Origin: an uncultured Clostridia bacterium
GTDB taxonomy: Bacteria > Bacillota > Clostridia > Christensenellales > Borkfalkiaceae
DNA length: 40,417 nt
Reading direction: 5' to 3'
Assembly: GCA_945949395.1 (NCBI GenBank)
Contig: CAMFEK010000014.1
Span: 1-40,417 of the forward strand
In this document: piece by piece, positions 17,303 through 24,954 of the stretch
Layout of the letters: the number at the start of each line of letters is the position of its first letter
Numbering within the stretch: position 1 is the stretch's first letter
Program-made: the position numbers and the translations under genes
Notes under the pieces: model-generated
The model's database searches: none
The model's input: only the letters and a program-made list of their open reading frames with translations
What the model was told of the DNA's origin: nothing

Positions 17303-17764
17303 ATGACAAGAAAAGGCGAAAACATTTTCAAACGCAAGGACGGCAGATGGGAAATACGCGTTCCCATAGGTCGGAAGGAAGGAAAAACAAGGTATAAGTT
17401 TTTATACGCAGATTCCTATGCCGAAGCGAAACAAAAAAAGCTGACGGCTCTGAATCCTGTAGAAAAAAAGGAAACTGCCGTCCCCTTTCCCTTGGTGGCG
17501 GAAGAATTTCTGAAAAAGGCAAGATTATCGCTAAAAGAATCTTCCTATAGCCGATATCACCGATTGATTCTGTCGCATATAACTCCCTTTTTTAAGGAAA
17601 CGCTCTTTTGCGATTTGAATAATTTTACGGTGAGCGCTTTTTCTCTTGCGTTATCCGAAAAACATTCCCCGAAAACCGTTTTCTGCATATTGATATTGCT
17701 AAAAGAGATTATACGTTTCGGCGAAAAAAACGGATTTCGCTGCGACGTGAAGGAAATCGTCTAG
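17303..17764 (+). CDS. Truncated phage-type tyrosine recombinase (N-terminal domains only)
   Basis: 153 aa from ATG 17303 with AGGAGG at 17291-17296; an upstream in-frame ATG at 17108 has no RBS and adds low-complexity sequence. Residues about 1-60 (MTRKGENIFKRKDGRWEIRV, then a YADSYAEAK stretch) match the AP2-like arm-binding domain of phage and ICE integrases. Residues about 65-150 (VAEEFLKKARLSLKESSYSR through ILLKEIIRFGEKNG) match the SAM-like core-binding domain. The catalytic domain with R-H-R-Y is missing: the frame stops at TAG inside a 14-bp palindrome. Probably an integrase gene remnant; a DNA-binding-only product is possible. Confidence 0.75.
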   Translation: MTRKGENIFKRKDGRWEIRVPIGRKEGKTRYKFLYADSYAEAKQKKLTALNPVEKKETAVPFPLVAEEFLKKARLSLKESSYSRYHRLILSHITPFFKETLFCDLNNFTVSAFSLALSEKHSPKTVFCILILLKEIIRFGEKNGFRCDVKEIV

Positions 17765-17769
17765 ACGAT
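17756..17769. repeat. Perfect 14-bp palindrome at the junction of two gene fragments
   Basis: ATCGTCTAGACGAT is its own reverse complement. Its central CTAG supplies the TAG stop of the recombinase fragment (17762-17764, +) and the TAG stop of the hydrolase fragment (17761-17763, -). Confidence 0.9.
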
Positions 17770-18108
17770 CATTCCGTTTTTTACGGCGTTCTGCACGACG
17801 GAATTCGTCTGATCCGCGCCTACGGCGCCATTGCCGTGAGACATAATTAAAATAGGCATTTTGCTATTAAATTCGTATTCGATAGGGGTAAATACACGAC
17901 CGAAAATACTATATCCCTTCTCGTTTTCGATGCGGCGAACGGTTGACTTTAACGTATCGAACTTCTGCGTATAGCCTTCTCGTTCCGCCACGGGATATTT
18001 CGATTTTTGCGGTTCCTCCGGTTTACTCGAAGTACAGCCGACAAAAAACACCGTCGACAACATGGCAGAAAGCGCTATCGCACCCCACATTTTTATGCTT
18101 TTTTTCAC
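17761..18108 (-). CDS. Truncated alpha/beta hydrolase lipoprotein
   Basis: 115 aa from a GTG at 18108 with AGGAGG 5 nt upstream. A lipoprotein signal ends at FVGC (Cys25). The remainder reaches the first part of an alpha/beta hydrolase fold (GRVFTPIEY, then MPILIMSHGNGAVGAD, the oxyanion-loop strand) and stops at KNGMIV. The nucleophile elbow, acid and histidine are missing. The length is roughly one third of a normal extracellular hydrolase of this type. It converges on, and overlaps by two bases, the recombinase fragment. It is almost certainly a 5' gene fragment. Confidence 0.65.
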   Translation of the reverse strand: MKKSIKMWGAIALSAMLSTVFFVGCTSSKPEEPQKSKYPVAEREGYTQKFDTLKSTVRRIENEKGYSIFGRVFTPIEYEFNSKMPILIMSHGNGAVGADQTNSVVQNAVKNGMIV

Positions 18109-18321
18109 GATAACCTCCTAAAAAGGGAAAACGCCCCGAATGCTCCATTATCATATCATATCCAAAAAATGATTGGGGATTTTAGAATGAATGGTAAAGA
18201 ATTCTCCTAAACAGCTCCCGTTTGTTCTATATAACGACTGTTTATTCTTTTCTAAGAACGAAAGGCTTTTCTTGTGATAAAATCCAGTTAATGATTTTTC
18301 AATATCACATAGGAGGAAAAT

Positions 18322-19506
18322 ATGAAAAAAACAACAAAACTCGTATCTTTAGCACTCGTTTTGACGATGACCTTGAGCATTGCGGCGCTCTCCGGATGCG
18401 GCTCGAAGAAACCCGCCAAAAAGACGCATGATCCCGTCACCTTTCAATCCAGCGTGAAGAATGAATTGATCCCCCACAATTTCGTAGACGGTAAATGCAC
18501 CCTCTGTGACGAAACGACCGTTTTTAGACAGGATCCCTTATCCAAGACGCCCGACCTCTTGAACACGGAATGTTCCGAAAAAGGTACGGTAATCGAAATC
18601 ACCTACGATACCCGCGCTTACTACGTTGAAGATGAAGCGGAATTTTCCGATCGTATACCCGAAGGCGGCGTAAACGTAACCAAAACGGCTTACGTATATC
18701 TCCCTTACGGCTACGACGAAAAGGATTCGTCCACCAAGTACAACGTAATGTACTTACTCCACGGTTCGGGCTTAAACGAAGGTTATTGGCTCCGTCAGGG
18801 CACCTACGCAAACGAAACGGGCGTATATACCGGCGGCTTTGGCACGCAGAACATACTGGACGCTTTGATGAAGGACGGCACGGCGGAAAAAACGATTATC
18901 GTCACCCCCAGTTTGTACGCTTCCTTGGAAACTCTCCCCGATTCTTACCACCGCGTCACCGATAAGGTAACCGGCGAACAATTTGACATCCACAACAATA
19001 ACTATAACGTTATCTATTCCTACTGGAAGGAACTCAAGAACGACTTGATGCCTTACATTGCCGAAAACTTTAACACGTATGCAGCATCCGGTTCTCCCGC
19101 AGATCTGATTGCGGCGCGCGACCACCAGGCGTACTGCGGTTTGTCCTTGGGCGGTATGACGAGTTACGGCTCCGTTGCCACGCATTGCATCGACTACATC
19201 TCCTATATCGGCACCTTCTCCGGCGGTCCTTTCCAGAAGTCCGTACACGAACTTGCGGAAATGTACAAAGCAAACTGCGGGGACTATAAGCTCAATTACT
19301 GGTACGCAACGGCAGGCACGGCAGAAGGGGGTGCTGAGGGCATCAATACCTTCGTTCAGGTAAGAGATGAATTCGGTTTGCAGTTCGGCAGCGATATTAA
19401 GAACGGTGATAGCGGGGAATACGTTGTCGTAAACGGCACGGCTCACAACTACGCTACTTGGATCACGGCTCTCTACAACGTAATGCACGTATTCTTCAAG
19501 AAATAA
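18322..19506 (+). CDS. Esterase lipoprotein (CE1/esterase D-like)
   Basis: 394 aa. Lipobox LSGC puts the lipid at Cys26. A short linker motif HNFVDGKCTLCDETT (52-66) follows, of a kind I have seen in Clostridia secreted proteins. The catalytic domain (about 85-390) has VYLPYGYD, YLLHGSG, the nucleophile elbow GLSLGG with Ser275, and a late His in NGTAHNYATW (about 377). This is the esterase D / feruloyl or acetyl xylan esterase (CE1-like) layout, so deacylation of plant polysaccharides outside the cell is the likely role. RBS TAGGAGG is optimal. Monocistronic; no promoter with good hexamers was identified. Confidence 0.85.
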   Translation: MKKTTKLVSLALVLTMTLSIAALSGCGSKKPAKKTHDPVTFQSSVKNELIPHNFVDGKCTLCDETTVFRQDPLSKTPDLLNTECSEKGTVIEITYDTRAYYVEDEAEFSDRIPEGGVNVTKTAYVYLPYGYDEKDSSTKYNVMYLLHGSGLNEGYWLRQGTYANETGVYTGGFGTQNILDALMKDGTAEKTIIVTPSLYASLETLPDSYHRVTDKVTGEQFDIHNNNYNVIYSYWKELKNDLMPYIAENFNTYAASGSPADLIAARDHQAYCGLSLGGMTSYGSVATHCIDYISYIGTFSGGPFQKSVHELAEMYKANCGDYKLNYWYATAGTAEGGAEGINTFVQVRDEFGLQFGSDIKNGDSGEYVVVNGTAHNYATWITALYNVMHVFFKK

Positions 19507-19581
19507 GCTAAACCCGAAGGCTCGGCGAATAGGAAGCGAGCCCCAAAGTTCAGACAAAAAAAATTAGGGTGAATTGTCAAA
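19507..19581. other. Spacer after the esterase, with possible IS30 end
   Basis: A weak hairpin (GGCTCG/CGAGCC, 19520-19543) follows the esterase stop without a T tract. GGGTGAATTGTCAAA (19567-19581) next to the transposase remnant resembles an IS30-family terminal repeat. Confidence 0.4.
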
Positions 19582-19842
19582 CTAAGAGCAACTCTTATTA
19601 AGATTTTCTTCAGACAGATATTGTGGTGTTCGGTAGTGCAAAACCTTTTTGGGTCTGGCGTTAATTAACGCCAGATTCTTTTTTAGCGTCGCGGGGCTTA
19701 CTCTCGATAGATTTCTGCCTTTCGGGTAAAATTCACGCAACAATCCGTTCAGATTTTCATTTGTTCCCTTTTGCCATCATGCGCAATAAGAATCGGCAAA
19801 GTACATCTGACACCCTAATGCGCTTTCTATTTTGATACTGTT
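19582..19842 (-). pseudogene. IS30-family transposase C-terminal remnant
   Basis: Reading the minus strand from about 19842 gives SIKIESALGCQMYFADSYCA, a TGA stop (19777-19779), then in the same frame WQKGTNENLNGLLREFYPKG, RNLSRVSPATLKKNLALINA, RPKKVLHYRTPQYL and a stop at 19582-19584. These are the conserved end of the IS30 DDE domain (including the final catalytic Glu in TNENLNGLLR) and the typical RPRKVL tail. Everything upstream (helix-turn-helix, first two catalytic Asp) is missing and the frame carries a nonsense codon, so it cannot be active. Confidence 0.85.
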
Positions 19843-20136
19843 CTTTTTATTTTTCCATAACTCAAGTTTTTTATCTGCTCGCTCGGCAAGCAGTCTTTCG
19901 ATACAAAAGACGAAACCCCCCGCGTCTGAATAAATCAGACGCGGGGGGCGATAAACGATGAGATGATAAGCTTTAGAGATCTCTCCTTCTTGCAGAATGC
20001 GCCCGATGTTCCGCGCATCGCTTACAGAAGGCGCAACTCGTCTTTGCGTCATGAACGGTAGTCGCTTTCTTTCACGCTTTCGTTCCATTTTTGAAGATTC
20101 AGAGCGCAAAAACAACGTTGACGGCTCGCCTTGCCA
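19843..20136 (-). other. Unassigned 3' region of the EAL gene with a strong hairpin
   Basis: A frame here (ATG 20115, or ATG 20052) runs into the IS30 remnant and encodes MTQRRVAPSVSDARNIGRIL-like sequence of no family I recognise. No RBS supports it. It may be an untranslated 3' region or a further repeat or mobile remnant. Confidence 0.4.
19902..19948 (-). terminator. Terminator-like hairpin downstream of the EAL phosphodiesterase
   Basis: Perfect 14-bp arms (19916-19929 and 19935-19948; CCCCCCGCGTCTGA and its complement) with a 5-nt loop. On the minus strand it is followed by TTTCGTCTTTTG. It is the first strong hairpin after the stop at 20137. Confidence 0.6.
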
Positions 20137-22419
20137 TCAGGTTATATTGTGTTCTCGGGAATTTGCTACAAATACGATATAGTCTGAAAGCGGCAGAGGA
20201 TAAGAATAGTAATATCCTTGCACGACGTCGCATCCGAACTCGATCATTCTGTCCAGATCTTCTTTGGTTTCAACGCCCTCCTGCGTCACCTTCATGCCGA
20301 GAGTTTTGGCAAGTTGGATAATGCTGGTAAAGATAGCGTTGTCGCGGCTTACGTCATCGCTCTCTTCCAAGAAAAATTTATCGAGTTTTATCTCATCCAT
20401 CGGGAGGGATTTCAAAATTCTATACGAGGAATAGCCGTATCCGAAGTCGTCTATGGAGCACTTGAATCCCTTCTCGTGCAACCCGTCCACAATCGTTCGC
20501 AAAGTTGCATAATCCTCGTAGGCGAAACTTTCGGTAAACTCGATCATGATCAGACCGTCGGAAATACCGTACTTTCGTTTCGTCGTATTATAATATTCGA
20601 TAAAATCCGGCTGAACCGCCGTAATTCTCGAAACATTTACCGAAACGGGATAAACCGTACCGCCGTGAGATATCGTATATCTTATGTATTCGCAAACCTT
20701 TTTATAAACGTATTTGTCGAGCTTTACGATAAATCCGTTGGATTCAAAAAGGCGCATAAACAGAGCGGGCGTATTGAATTTGCGCGTCTTGGGGTCGTAC
20801 CATCTGACCAAAACTTCGCAGCCGTCCTGTTTTCCGATTCGCAGATTGTATTTCGGCTGATAAAAAAGTTGAAATTCTCCGTTTTTGAGCGCGCTTTCCA
20901 TGCGTAATTCCATATCTTCGTTCAGAAGACGTATTTTACGCAACTCGTCGCTGTAAAAATTAAATTGCATGTTGGCGTTCTGCGCCGTAGCCTGCGTAAG
21001 CGCGTTGTTCGCTTCGTTGGCAAAATCTATCGCCTGCTCCACCGATACTTTTTCAGAAGGAACTATTTCGTAGATACCGTATCGAAAGAATATATCGAAT
21101 TTATGCGTGCTCGTATATTGATTGGCAAGATAGGACAAGGTCTTAAGTCGCACGATCAAATTATCTTTATCTTTTGCGTGGAGCAAGAGCAGGAACTCCC
21201 CGTCCACGCTATGACCGAAAGTTTCTTCTATTTCGATTGTTTTTGCAATAGACGTTTTTATGTGAAGCAAAAGGTGCGTGGTTTCGTTTTCTCCGAAGGA
21301 ATCCTGAATATGCTTAAAATGCCGCAATCGCATTGCTATGACGTAGAAACCGGAAGCATTGATATTATTGCGCTCTATGATGTTCTGCATCTGTTTTTCG
21401 ACGCCGTGACGATTCAGACATTGCAGCTTTACGTCGGTGGTTTCCATTTTGAAAAATTCCCTTTCGCGTTGAACCCTGCGCACGAGCAGATAAACGATGA
21501 CGAAAGCAACGATTACCGCAAAAAGGACGATGATCATGATGATGGAATCGACAATTTCAAGATTCGATGCGCACAACACGTCCTCGCTGTAAAGCTCGAC
21601 GACGGCGAGATCGTTCAATTTCACTTTGTCCGCTCCAACGGAAACGATATACTGTCTGGCATTGATTTTTACTTTTACTGTTCCGTCCGTTCCGTCGTGA
21701 ATGAGATTGATCACCTCGTTGACCTGCGCGGCTTCTCCTATCTTGAGACGCAAGGATTCCTTGAGGCTCGGGGAATCCAAATTTTCTCCGCCGACCAAAA
21801 TCTCGTTTTTGCCGTTATCGATCGTCAGAACGGAAAACTCCGCTTCCGCGCTTACGTCGTATTCGGAATATAGGGAAGAAAGCTTGTTTCTCGGATAATA
21901 GATGATAACGGCGTCAACGAAGGAAGAGCTTTCGACGGGCGCATAAAAGCCGATCACACTCATCTTTCCTTCGCCGGAAGACTCGTCGTCGAAAACGCCC
22001 GTATATCCCGGCTCTTCGGGATACTTTTCACGATACGCATGCGCGGCGTCCGTGCCCGTATATTCCTCGCCGTTATCGGTATACAGTTTTCCCTTTGAAA
22101 AATAACGGACGAAGCGCACGTCTTTATATTCGCTTTTGCGCATAGTGTCCGATACGACGTTATAAACGTCCTGCTCGCTTTCACAATCGGACAGCAACAA
22201 AGACAGGCTCACCGCTTTTGACGTGCTTTCGGTGAGTTTTTCATAAACAGAGGCTTTGGCTTTCATCGTGCGGATTTGCGCCTCCGAAACGGCGCGCACG
22301 GAAATATCCCCCGAATAACTCGTCAGCATGGTGATTGCGGCAATCAGCAACATAGAGCTGACGACGGCGATTAACGTTATCAATATTGTCTTGCTGTATT
22401 TTGAAAAAAACTTACGCAG
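20137..22419 (-). CDS. Membrane c-di-GMP phosphodiesterase: sensor, degenerate GGDEF, EAL
   Basis: 760 aa if started at CTG 22419 (8 nt from AAGGAG); ATT 22422 is the alternative, and no ATG or RBS-supported TTG exists. Layout: TM1 (about 14-32), extracytoplasmic Cache-like sensor (about 35-285), TM2 (about 291-313), degenerate GGDEF with VDGEF at 405-409, then EAL from about 505. The EAL motif reads EVL (535-537, EVLVRW), but the metal and catalytic residues look intact: SVNVSR, IEFTES, IDDFGYGYSS, IKLDKFF and QEGVET. It should hydrolyse c-di-GMP, probably gated by the sensor. It is the last gene after the SipW/AAA operon, 90 bp downstream. Confidence 0.88.
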   Translation of the reverse strand: MRKFFSKYSKTILITLIAVVSSMLLIAAITMLTSYSGDISVRAVSEAQIRTMKAKASVYEKLTESTSKAVSLSLLLSDCESEQDVYNVVSDTMRKSEYKDVRFVRYFSKGKLYTDNGEEYTGTDAAHAYREKYPEEPGYTGVFDDESSGEGKMSVIGFYAPVESSSFVDAVIIYYPRNKLSSLYSEYDVSAEAEFSVLTIDNGKNEILVGGENLDSPSLKESLRLKIGEAAQVNEVINLIHDGTDGTVKVKINARQYIVSVGADKVKLNDLAVVELYSEDVLCASNLEIVDSIIMIIVLFAVIVAFVIVYLLVRRVQREREFFKMETTDVKLQCLNRHGVEKQMQNIIERNNINASGFYVIAMRLRHFKHIQDSFGENETTHLLLHIKTSIAKTIEIEETFGHSVDGEFLLLLHAKDKDNLIVRLKTLSYLANQYTSTHKFDIFFRYGIYEIVPSEKVSVEQAIDFANEANNALTQATAQNANMQFNFYSDELRKIRLLNEDMELRMESALKNGEFQLFYQPKYNLRIGKQDGCEVLVRWYDPKTRKFNTPALFMRLFESNGFIVKLDKYVYKKVCEYIRYTISHGGTVYPVSVNVSRITAVQPDFIEYYNTTKRKYGISDGLIMIEFTESFAYEDYATLRTIVDGLHEKGFKCSIDDFGYGYSSYRILKSLPMDEIKLDKFFLEESDDVSRDNAIFTSIIQLAKTLGMKVTQEGVETKEDLDRMIEFGCDVVQGYYYSYPLPLSDYIVFVANSREHNIT

Positions 22420-22509
22420 AATAAAGTCTCCTTTTTATTCCGTATCGGAAGATTGATGCGTTCCACGCACAGCGGAATCGATTAAAACCTTGTATTGCCG
22501 TTCTCTCTT

Positions 22510-23166
22510 TTATTTCCCGTGGCGGGACTTGTTCTCCTTTTCGTTTGCGCCGTCGCAATCGCTATTGCTTGCGGAAGCATTTTTATCTTGCGCTTCCAAC
22601 CTTGCGATCTCTTCGTTGACCAAACGGTCAAACTCTTCTTTGTCGATTTTTCCCCGTTTTTGGAGAAAAACCCGATAAAACGAAAACGCCGTACCCACTA
22701 ACATGAAAAAGATGCAGACGATAAAGCCCGCCGTGGAAGAAAATACCCTGCCGAAGAAAGTAAACACGGGCATATTCCGCACGTAGACCGCCACGACGTC
22801 TTCGGGCAGCACGTGCATGGCGTCAGCCAGTTGGGAATTGTCGCCTTGCGTAACGAACTCTTCATTGTCGCCGATGATTTTGATGACGCGGTGCGTGTTC
22901 AGATTGCCCTGTATTGCCGCCTCGCGCGAGCGAAAGGTTATGATATCCCCTTCCTTGACCTCGCTTGCATCCGTCTTTTTTACGAGAATATAACTTCTTG
23001 CGGGAATCGTGTCCTCCATACTATCGGTGAGCACCCAAATAGCCGAATAGGGAACGACCATTTTACCCGTTATTTTCGAATACACGGCGATCAAAACGAA
23101 TGCACACACAACCGCGAAAAAAATCGTAAACAATACGTTTGCAATTTTTTTTATGATCTTACTCAT
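22510..23166 (-). CDS. SipW-like type I signal peptidase (S26B)
   Basis: 218 aa. N-terminal TM (about 8-30), nucleophile Ser in LTDSMEDTIP (about residue 49), then EGDIITFRS and NTHRVI, where His replaces the lysine of ordinary bacterial signal peptidases: the Ser-His dyad of the ER/archaeal/SipW subfamily. A second TM (about 140-165) is followed by a charged cytoplasmic tail rich in Lys, Glu and Asn. SipW-type enzymes mature TasA/CalY-type fibre proteins; candidate substrates are encoded at 27733-29364. It starts 14 bp after the DUF2357 stop, as part of the four-gene operon with AAA and a second SipW. Confidence 0.87.
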   Translation of the reverse strand: MSKIIKKIANVLFTIFFAVVCAFVLIAVYSKITGKMVVPYSAIWVLTDSMEDTIPARSYILVKKTDASEVKEGDIITFRSREAAIQGNLNTHRVIKIIGDNEEFVTQGDNSQLADAMHVLPEDVVAVYVRNMPVFTFFGRVFSSTAGFIVCIFFMLVGTAFSFYRVFLQKRGKIDKEEFDRLVNEEIARLEAQDKNASASNSDCDGANEKENKSRHGK

Positions 23167-23180
23167 TGCTCCGCCTGCCG

Positions 23181-24872
23181 TTATGAATCATCTTCGTCGG
23201 AATCGGAGTCCTTTTCGTCCCGAACGCTGACCGCCTTTACGAGCGGTTTCGGGAGATTGAGCAGTTCTTCCGTAGACATATATTTCTGAGAGTAATCCAC
23301 GTGCGGCGTCTCTCCCTTTTGCACGTTGAACTTCTTCATCACGTCGTCGATGAGACTTTTTGCGTTCCTTACCGCACGGGAAGATTTCACTTTCAACATA
23401 ACGGATAAAGCAGTCGCCTTATCCCCGACGGAAAGATCCTTTATGCGGTATTTTTTTTCCTGATAATCGGACGAAGACAGGGCGAAAAAGAGAAGGATCG
23501 CCTTGCCGCGAATTTTTATCTTTATCAGCGTGTTCCTGCCGTAACGGAAACTCTCGTGTCCCCATGCCGCGGAACATTTCACCTTCTGATAGGATAAGAT
23601 ATAATTTTTCAGCTCGCCATAAAAAGATTGAACGGATTCGTCCGACTGAATGAGCCTTGCCAAAAAGGAATAACGGTAACGGAAAAGCAGTCCCCTCTCC
23701 TTTCTTTCCTTTTCACGTTCTAAAAGAATTCTGTCGGCGGCAATCGCGATTCGAACGGCGAGATCGGTTTTATCCTGCAGGGCGATCAAATCGTCAAATC
23801 GATCCGGCGTTTTATCGGGCAGTTTATCCGTATAGGTAAAATCCCGCTCGTTCAAGGGGTCGAGCTCCGTTTTCATCCGGTAAGGCACGACCTGATCGGG
23901 CTCGCGGCTATCGAGTACGTTTTCCGGCTCAAAACAATTCTTGACGTGTTTTTCGAAAAGAACGTACTGTTCTGCAAGGGATTTATAAAAATCTCTTGCG
24001 CATTCGTCCGTGACGCTATCCAATTCTTCCTGTATCAGCGACTCATACCCTGCGTTTTCGTAACTTTCCAAAAACTCCCAAAGCGTGAGGCATTGACGGA
24101 AATCCACGTTTTTCAACAACATATTCGTGCGCATGACGGGCGGACGAACGTAATTTCTGCCCATTTGCTGCACGAAATCGGACGACGTATACGAGGAGAC
24201 GAGTCGTCTTAAGCGCAGGGCGCGTTTCCAAAGGTCGCTGGTATAAACGTAGTTTTTCACCACTTCGTTTTCGCGCGGTGTTTCGGATAATTCGATTGTT
24301 AACGCAATTTTTCCCCGTTTTTCTCCGTCGGTAAACGACTGATCGAACGAGAGCGTCGAGAGTTTTTCGTCCACGCCGCACTCTTCGGCGGCGTCTACCC
24401 TCACGCAGACGAAAGCGTATAAGCGGCTGATCAGCGTATTGATAAAGCGGTTTTCGTACGTTAATATCGTTTCATCCTGAAACACGTTGAGGAGTTTTGA
24501 CGGCGTAACCGAGCCGTCACTCCTGATATCGTTGATGAGATCGGTATGCTGCGAAAGATGCTGAATGGAACGGGGAGAAACTTTTCTGATCTGTTCGATG
24601 GGACGCAGCTCCTCTTTTTCTTCCAAAAACCTGCCGGGTCTGCGGATAATGACGTCGAGAGAAGGAATGGTGTCTTCGATGATCTTAACCCAACTTTCGT
24701 CCAGCATTTTGAGCATAAACCGCTTTTTCAGTTGGATTTTTCCTTCGCCTTCGCGAAAAAGCTCCATCATCTGACCGCAATTTCGGAAAATGTCTTCCGC
24801 GTAGTCCGACGGCGAAGAGGCGGTCTCCGCTCGGGTATTCGATTGTTCGGTTTTGCCGGTTTCGCCGTCCAA
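23181..24872 (-). CDS. DUF2357 (McrC-like) protein lacking a visible nuclease
   Basis: 563 aa from TTG 24872 with AAGGAG 9 nt upstream. Residues about 40-280 show DUF2357 features: FQDETILTYENRFINTLISR (131-150) and VRPPVMRTNMLLKNVDFRQC (242-261) then LTLWEFLESY. In McrC proteins this domain precedes a PD-(D/E)xK nuclease. Here the C-terminal region (about 395-545: RYRYSFLARLIQSDESVQ, RYGRNTLIKIKIRGKAILLF, SSRAVRNAKSLIDDVM) has no D...ExK pattern. It resembles a compact domain I have seen in uncharacterised Clostridia proteins and cannot name. An acidic tail ends the protein. The upstream gene is the McrB-like AAA NTPase, as expected for McrB-McrC pairs. Confidence 0.72.
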   Translation of the reverse strand: MDGETGKTEQSNTRAETASSPSDYAEDIFRNCGQMMELFREGEGKIQLKKRFMLKMLDESWVKIIEDTIPSLDVIIRRPGRFLEEKEELRPIEQIRKVSPRSIQHLSQHTDLINDIRSDGSVTPSKLLNVFQDETILTYENRFINTLISRLYAFVCVRVDAAEECGVDEKLSTLSFDQSFTDGEKRGKIALTIELSETPRENEVVKNYVYTSDLWKRALRLRRLVSSYTSSDFVQQMGRNYVRPPVMRTNMLLKNVDFRQCLTLWEFLESYENAGYESLIQEELDSVTDECARDFYKSLAEQYVLFEKHVKNCFEPENVLDSREPDQVVPYRMKTELDPLNERDFTYTDKLPDKTPDRFDDLIALQDKTDLAVRIAIAADRILLEREKERKERGLLFRYRYSFLARLIQSDESVQSFYGELKNYILSYQKVKCSAAWGHESFRYGRNTLIKIKIRGKAILLFFALSSSDYQEKKYRIKDLSVGDKATALSVMLKVKSSRAVRNAKSLIDDVMKKFNVQKGETPHVDYSQKYMSTEELLNLPKPLVKAVSVRDEKDSDSDEDDS

Positions 24873-24915
24873 AATAACAGTCTCCTTGTCAATTAAAAAG
24901 ATAATGCGCCGATTT

Positions 24916-24933
24916 TCTTCCGCGCGCGGAAGA
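24916..24933. repeat. 18-bp GC-rich palindrome between AAA and DUF2357 genes
   Basis: TCTTCCGCGCGCGGAAGA is a perfect palindrome in the 82-bp gap of the operon. No T tract follows, so it may be an mRNA processing or stability element rather than a terminator. Confidence 0.6.
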
Positions 24934-24954
24934 GAAGACGATCGCTAAAAGCAC

